DNA of 64,000 nt from the NCBI GenBank assembly GCA_029250275.1, contig JAPFBP010000001.1, forward strand, positions 118,210 through 182,209, read 5' to 3'. Numbering within the stretch: the first letter of the stretch is position 1; each line of letters begins with the position of its first letter. The notes below the pieces were generated by a model. That model made no database searches. It was not told the origin of the DNA and was given only the letters and a program-made list of their open reading frames with translations. The position numbers were made by a program, and so were the translations under genes. This DNA comes from Candidatus Nitrosopumilus sp. Its GTDB lineage: Archaea; Thermoproteota; Nitrososphaeria; Nitrososphaerales; Nitrosopumilaceae. This document shows positions 60,816-64,000 of the stretch, piece by piece.

Positions 60816-62375
60816 ATGAATTCTAGGAACTACAAGTATGCTCTATTACTTGTAGCCGCAGTATCTATCACAGCAATCGGTGCTATGTCTCAGGCATATG
60901 CACAAAGTGTTGATGATGGTATGGACGGATATGTCAAAGGAACCAGTGGAATTTACACTGGTAACCCTAGCGAATGTTGGTATGAAGAAGATGGCAGCAT
61001 GCTACCTTGTAAAATTGATACAGGTGATACAGCATGGATGCTTACAGCAACATCTTTAGTACTTTTCATGTCCCCAGGTGTCGGTTTCTTTTATGGCGGA
61101 TTAGCCAGATCAAAGAACGTCGTCAATGTACTTGGTATGACCTTAATTGTAATGGGTCTTATGTCAGTACAATGGGTTCTATGGGGATACTCACTAGCAT
61201 TTGGTGGAATTGATTCAGATGCAAACTTGTTCATGGGAAATCTCGATTATGTCGGATTTAACATGGTTTCACCATACGCACCATTAGGCGAAGCAGGTCC
61301 ATGTGCAGACACATGGTCAGCAGCTTACCAGATGAATGCTATGGTTGAAGGAGATGTTTGTAGTCAAGGTTGGCCTGGTACAGTACCTCACCAACTATTT
61401 GCAATGTTCCAAGCAACATTTGCAATTATTACACCAGTTCTAATTATTGGTGGATTAATTGACAGAATCAAATTCAGTGCATTAATCATATTCGTTCTCT
61501 TATGGGGAACCTTCGTTTATGATCCAATAGCACATTGGGTCTGGGGAGGCGGATACATAGGAGGAGGTGCAATCGACATCGATCCAGACTTATCGCCATC
61601 ATATGCATTAGACTTTGCAGGTGGTACTGTAGTACACATTTCTTCAGGATTTGCTGCGTTGGCAGGAGCCCTAGTCCTTGGTAGAAGACTCGGATATGGT
61701 AAAGTGCCAATGGAACCACACAATATCCCAATGGTAGTTCTGGGAGCAGGAATACTCTGGTTTGGATGGTTTGGTTTCAACGCAGGAAGTGAAGTTATGG
61801 TAGACGGCATTACCGTCAGCGCATGGACTGTTACAAATACATCAACTGGTATGGCTGCAATCACTTGGGTGCTCATGTCTTGGGCACATACAGGAAAACC
61901 AAGTATTGTTGGAGCTGCGTCAGGAGCAGTAGCAGGATTGGTAGCAATCACACCAGCCTCAGGTTGGGTAGGTCCAATGGCTGCGATTATAATCGGTATT
62001 GCAGCTGGTACAATTTGTTATGCAGCAATAGCATTCAAGAGTGCACGCAAATGGGACGACGCATTAGATGTATGGGGAGTACACGGAATGGGTGGTCTTA
62101 CAGGTGCAATTTTGACTGGTACATTAGCTAGTCCACATATCTGGGATACTGGAGACGGTATCGGAGCATGGACTGGTACTGCAGAAGGAATGGAACAGCA
62201 AGCAATCAGCATTATCGCTGCTGCAATATCAGTAGGCTATGCCTTTGGTGTTACACTGGTTATTCTCAAAGTAATGGATGCCGTATGGCCGGGCGGAATC
62301 AGAGTCACTCCTAAAGAAGAGGAGATTGGTCTTGATTTGGCACAGCATGGCGAAAGAGCATACGTTAACGAATAG
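60816..62375 (+). CDS. amt: Ammonium transporter Amt with cleaved leader (paralogue 2)
   Basis: 519 aa. A signal peptide (ALLLVAAVSITAIGAMSQAYA) and an outer stretch of about 40 residues with a Cys pair (SECWYEEDGSMLPCK) precede the channel. DTGDTAWMLTATSLVLFMSP, twin histidines in VVHISSGFAALAGALVLG and DVWGVHGMGGLTG are present. Codon choice is richer in G and C than the neighbours, which fits high expression. The tail IRVTPKEEEIGLDLAQHGERAY is short, unlike amt1. Confidence 0.95.
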   Translation: MNSRNYKYALLLVAAVSITAIGAMSQAYAQSVDDGMDGYVKGTSGIYTGNPSECWYEEDGSMLPCKIDTGDTAWMLTATSLVLFMSPGVGFFYGGLARSKNVVNVLGMTLIVMGLMSVQWVLWGYSLAFGGIDSDANLFMGNLDYVGFNMVSPYAPLGEAGPCADTWSAAYQMNAMVEGDVCSQGWPGTVPHQLFAMFQATFAIITPVLIIGGLIDRIKFSALIIFVLLWGTFVYDPIAHWVWGGGYIGGGAIDIDPDLSPSYALDFAGGTVVHISSGFAALAGALVLGRRLGYGKVPMEPHNIPMVVLGAGILWFGWFGFNAGSEVMVDGITVSAWTVTNTSTGMAAITWVLMSWAHTGKPSIVGAASGAVAGLVAITPASGWVGPMAAIIIGIAAGTICYAAIAFKSARKWDDALDVWGVHGMGGLTGAILTGTLASPHIWDTGDGIGAWTGTAEGMEQQAISIIAAAISVGYAFGVTLVILKVMDAVWPGGIRVTPKEEEIGLDLAQHGERAYVNE

Positions 62376-62387
62376 AAAAAAAAATCC

Positions 62388-62407
62388 TTTTTTCTTCTTT
62401 TTATTTT
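62388..62407 (+). terminator. T-rich terminator after amt2
   Basis: A T-rich tract with few other bases begins 13 bases after the amt2 stop, the usual signal for archaeal transcription end. Confidence 0.5.
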
Positions 62408-62446
62408 AATACAAATCAATTTACATTTGATCATTTTATTCAAATC

Positions 62447-63223
62447 ATGTTAATTTCTACTACCGAACTTGATACAATTCTAAATGATCCTAATGTTATC
62501 ATAACTGATACTCGTTCTTTCAAAGAATATTCTGAAGGACATATTCCAGGAGCTGTTCATTTAGATTTGTTTGCATTTCATTGGATTGATACTACAGAAA
62601 AAGGAATCGAGAATTTCAACAATCAAACTCAAAATCTACTTTCATTTCTTGGAGTAACACCTGAGAAAAAAGTTATTTTTTATGATTCAGTTTCTGGAAT
62701 GCTTGCAGCTAGAGGTGTTTGGATGTTGATGTATTTTTCACATGAAAACGTTTCAATGCTTGATGGAGGAATAACAAAATGGAAAAAAGAAAATCTTTCA
62801 TTAGAGATAAAACCAAATGGTTTTAAGCCATCCAACTTTTCAGGAAAAGTTAATCAAAATATTATCTCAGGATTTGAATATATTAGAGATAATTTAGATA
62901 ATTTAAAAATTCTTGATGTTCGTTCTAGTGGAGAATATGATGGAAGTATAATTCGGGCAGCACAATCTGGCCATATTCCAAATTCTATCAATATTGATTG
63001 GAATCAAAACATCACAAAAGATGGCACTTTCAAAAATAATGATGAGTTATCTCAAATGTATAGCATTCCAAAAAATACTGAAATTGTCACTTATTGTCAA
63101 GGAGCATATCGTGCTGCCAATACATTTTTGGTACTGAAAAAATTAGGATTTAAAAATATTCGAGTATATCTTGGGTCATGGGGTGAATGGGGAAATAAAC
63201 TGGAACTTCCTGTAAAAAAATAA
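62447..63223 (+). CDS. Two-domain sulfurtransferase (rhodanese)
   Basis: 258 aa. Two rhodanese domains: the first (TDTRSFKEYSEGHIPGAVHLD) lacks the Cys, the second has DVRSSGEYDG and the active-site loop YCQGAYRAA with the catalytic Cys. It moves sulfur from thiosulfate or mercaptopyruvate. Start ATG, 71 bases after amt2. Confidence 0.92.
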   Translation: MLISTTELDTILNDPNVIITDTRSFKEYSEGHIPGAVHLDLFAFHWIDTTEKGIENFNNQTQNLLSFLGVTPEKKVIFYDSVSGMLAARGVWMLMYFSHENVSMLDGGITKWKKENLSLEIKPNGFKPSNFSGKVNQNIISGFEYIRDNLDNLKILDVRSSGEYDGSIIRAAQSGHIPNSINIDWNQNITKDGTFKNNDELSQMYSIPKNTEIVTYCQGAYRAANTFLVLKKLGFKNIRVYLGSWGEWGNKLELPVKK

Positions 63224-63227
63224 AATT

Positions 63228-63380
63228 TTAAACAGATTTTGATTTTTTATGCATGCCCCATTTTTGAGCAAATTCTTCTGCAGTAATTGCAATTCTGGAT
63301 TTACATTTTAGACATCGACGCATTTTATTATGTTTAGAATATCTCCAAACGTGAGCTTCACTTATTTTATGACAATTCAT
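63228..63380 (-). CDS. Mini zinc-binding protein (50 aa)
   Basis: ATG at 63380; NCHKIS (C3, H4) and RRCLKCKSR (C23, C26) can bind one zinc, and the end is basic (KWGMHKKSKSV). It is tail-to-tail with the rhodanese gene, with four bases between stops. Nucleic-acid binding is likely. Confidence 0.55.
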   Translation of the reverse strand: MNCHKISEAHVWRYSKHNKMRRCLKCKSRIAITAEEFAQKWGMHKKSKSV

Positions 63381-63489
63381 ACTATTGTCGATTTTACTAG
63401 CATTCTGTATAAATCATGTTAATTTTTTTTTGTATTTAGTACAAAATCCCAATCTATACAGATAATGAATTCAAAAAATAGTATTTAAT

Positions 63490-63576
63490 ATGACTGATTC
63501 AGAATGTGAGCATTATTGGACTCCTAATGGCTCTTATTTTTGCGTTCATTGTGGCACAGATATTCAAAAAAACTAG
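63490..63576 (+). CDS. Mini zinc-binding protein (28 aa)
   Basis: The ATG frame reads MTDSECEHYWTPNGS then YFCVHCGTDIQKN and stops. CEH and CVHC form a zinc site of ribbon type. Its size is near the limit, but the composition (Cys and His in a fixed spacing) is unlike random DNA. A GTG gene starts 18 bases after it. Confidence 0.4.
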   Translation: MTDSECEHYWTPNGSYFCVHCGTDIQKN

Positions 63577-63593
63577 CAGTCTTAGGATATATT

Positions 63594-64000
63594 GTGAAAA
63601 AAATCCTCTATGTGATTATTCCAGTTCTTGCATTTTCTATAATTTTTGTAAATGCTTTTTTTGGTCATTTGATTTTTACATCAGAATCTCAAGAGGTTGT
63701 AAACAAGTATTCAGTGTATGTTCATTTATTATCTGAATGGCAGAGTGATTCAAAGAATATTATTTTTGATGTAACAAACTCTTGGCACAAATCAGATAAA
63801 ATCAATAATGTAAACCATGTATTTGATGCAGAATTTAAAGAATACAATACAAATCAACTTCAAGAAATTAATGGAAAATCATATGTAGAATTAAAACATG
63901 AATTTAGTGATTGTCAAGAAGAATGGCAACCAATGCTATATCGGAAAGTAGTAGATACTGTTAGACATGAAATAGAATATATCCAAGGACAACAATTAAG
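63594..64000 (+). CDS. Membrane-anchored protein, partial at the right edge
   Basis: GTG at 63594, open to the end of the window. MKKILYVIIPVLAFSIIFVN is a signal or anchor, followed by an outer part (YSVYVHLLSEWQSDSKNIIFD in two strands, EWQPMLYRKVVD). No family recognised; the 3' end lies outside. Confidence 0.6.
   Translation, partial: MKKILYVIIPVLAFSIIFVNAFFGHLIFTSESQEVVNKYSVYVHLLSEWQSDSKNIIFDVTNSWHKSDKINNVNHVFDAEFKEYNTNQLQEINGKSYVELKHEFSDCQEEWQPMLYRKVVDTVRHEIEYIQGQQL

Noticed and set aside
1-64000. CRISPR arrays, insertion sequences, rRNA genes, integrated virus genes
   Set aside because: No spaced repeats, transposase motifs, rRNA-like GC-rich blocks or viral proteins were seen; the only tandem repeat is the 42-bp coding unit.

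Overview
The window looks like the chromosome of an ammonia-oxidising archaeon of the Nitrososphaerota (Thaumarchaeota), most like the Nitrosopumilus/Nitrosarchaeum group. The DNA is very AT-rich and gene-dense, and TTG and GTG starts are common. The gene set is archaeal: RNA polymerase subunit L, TFS, PCNA, glycerol-1-phosphate dehydrogenase, proteasome beta, KH/beta-CASP nuclease, A-type ATP synthase subunit C and archaeal-type CoA synthesis. Two ammonium transporters, two PII-type proteins and glutamine synthetase fit an ammonia-based lifestyle. The species cannot be fixed from sequence reading alone, and no ammonia monooxygenase gene was recognised.

Region 1 to 8.4 kb is a nitrogen island: the tail of a lysine 2,3-aminomutase-type protein, glutamine synthetase, a frameshifted universal stress protein, a J-domain protein, a divergent PII protein with a long C-terminal extension, two mini membrane proteins, a standard PII, the amt1 transporter with an overlapping downstream gene, a class III nucleotide cyclase, a 5'-truncated gene remnant and a ferredoxin. 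From 8.4 to 20 kb there is a RecA-like protein without a P-loop, a class V aminotransferase, a stand-alone Lrp ligand domain, a cyclase-family hydrolase, a dual-specificity phosphatase, an information-processing block (rpoL, TFS, PCNA), aspartate kinase, a cobalamin methyltransferase and tyrosyl-tRNA synthetase. From 20 to 30 kb: a DegT aminotransferase overlapping an MtrA-like protein, dUTPase/MazG, a PfkB kinase, a cyclophilin, many mini zinc proteins, a gene split by an in-frame stop, tRNA-Arg(CCT) with an inserted D-loop, BluB and tRNA-Val(GAC).

From 30 to 46 kb: RtcA, NadM, a class V aminotransferase, an FKBP isomerase, G1P dehydrogenase, psmB with the KH/beta-CASP termination nuclease, a SepF-like protein, a PP-loop enzyme, an M24 peptidase, and an operon of pantoate kinase, phosphopantothenate synthetase, panB and coaBC that carries most of CoA synthesis. 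From 46 to 58 kb: a Nudix enzyme, a two-HTH Lrp regulator divergent from a MacB/Lol-type ABC cluster, a UbiB kinase pair, Hsp20, and a tmk/HD/pyrH operon. From 58 to 64 kb: a Cas4-like protein, ATP synthase subunit C, the amt2 transporter with a cleaved leader, a rhodanese, and mini zinc proteins.

Three reading frames look broken or recoded: a -1 shift at an A6 run (universal stress protein), a -1 shift at an A8 run (short coiled-coil ORF) and an in-frame TAA (membrane/coiled-coil protein). Small genes that usual length cut-offs miss are frequent here, many of them Cys-rich or single-span membrane peptides. No CRISPR array, rRNA or insertion sequence was seen.
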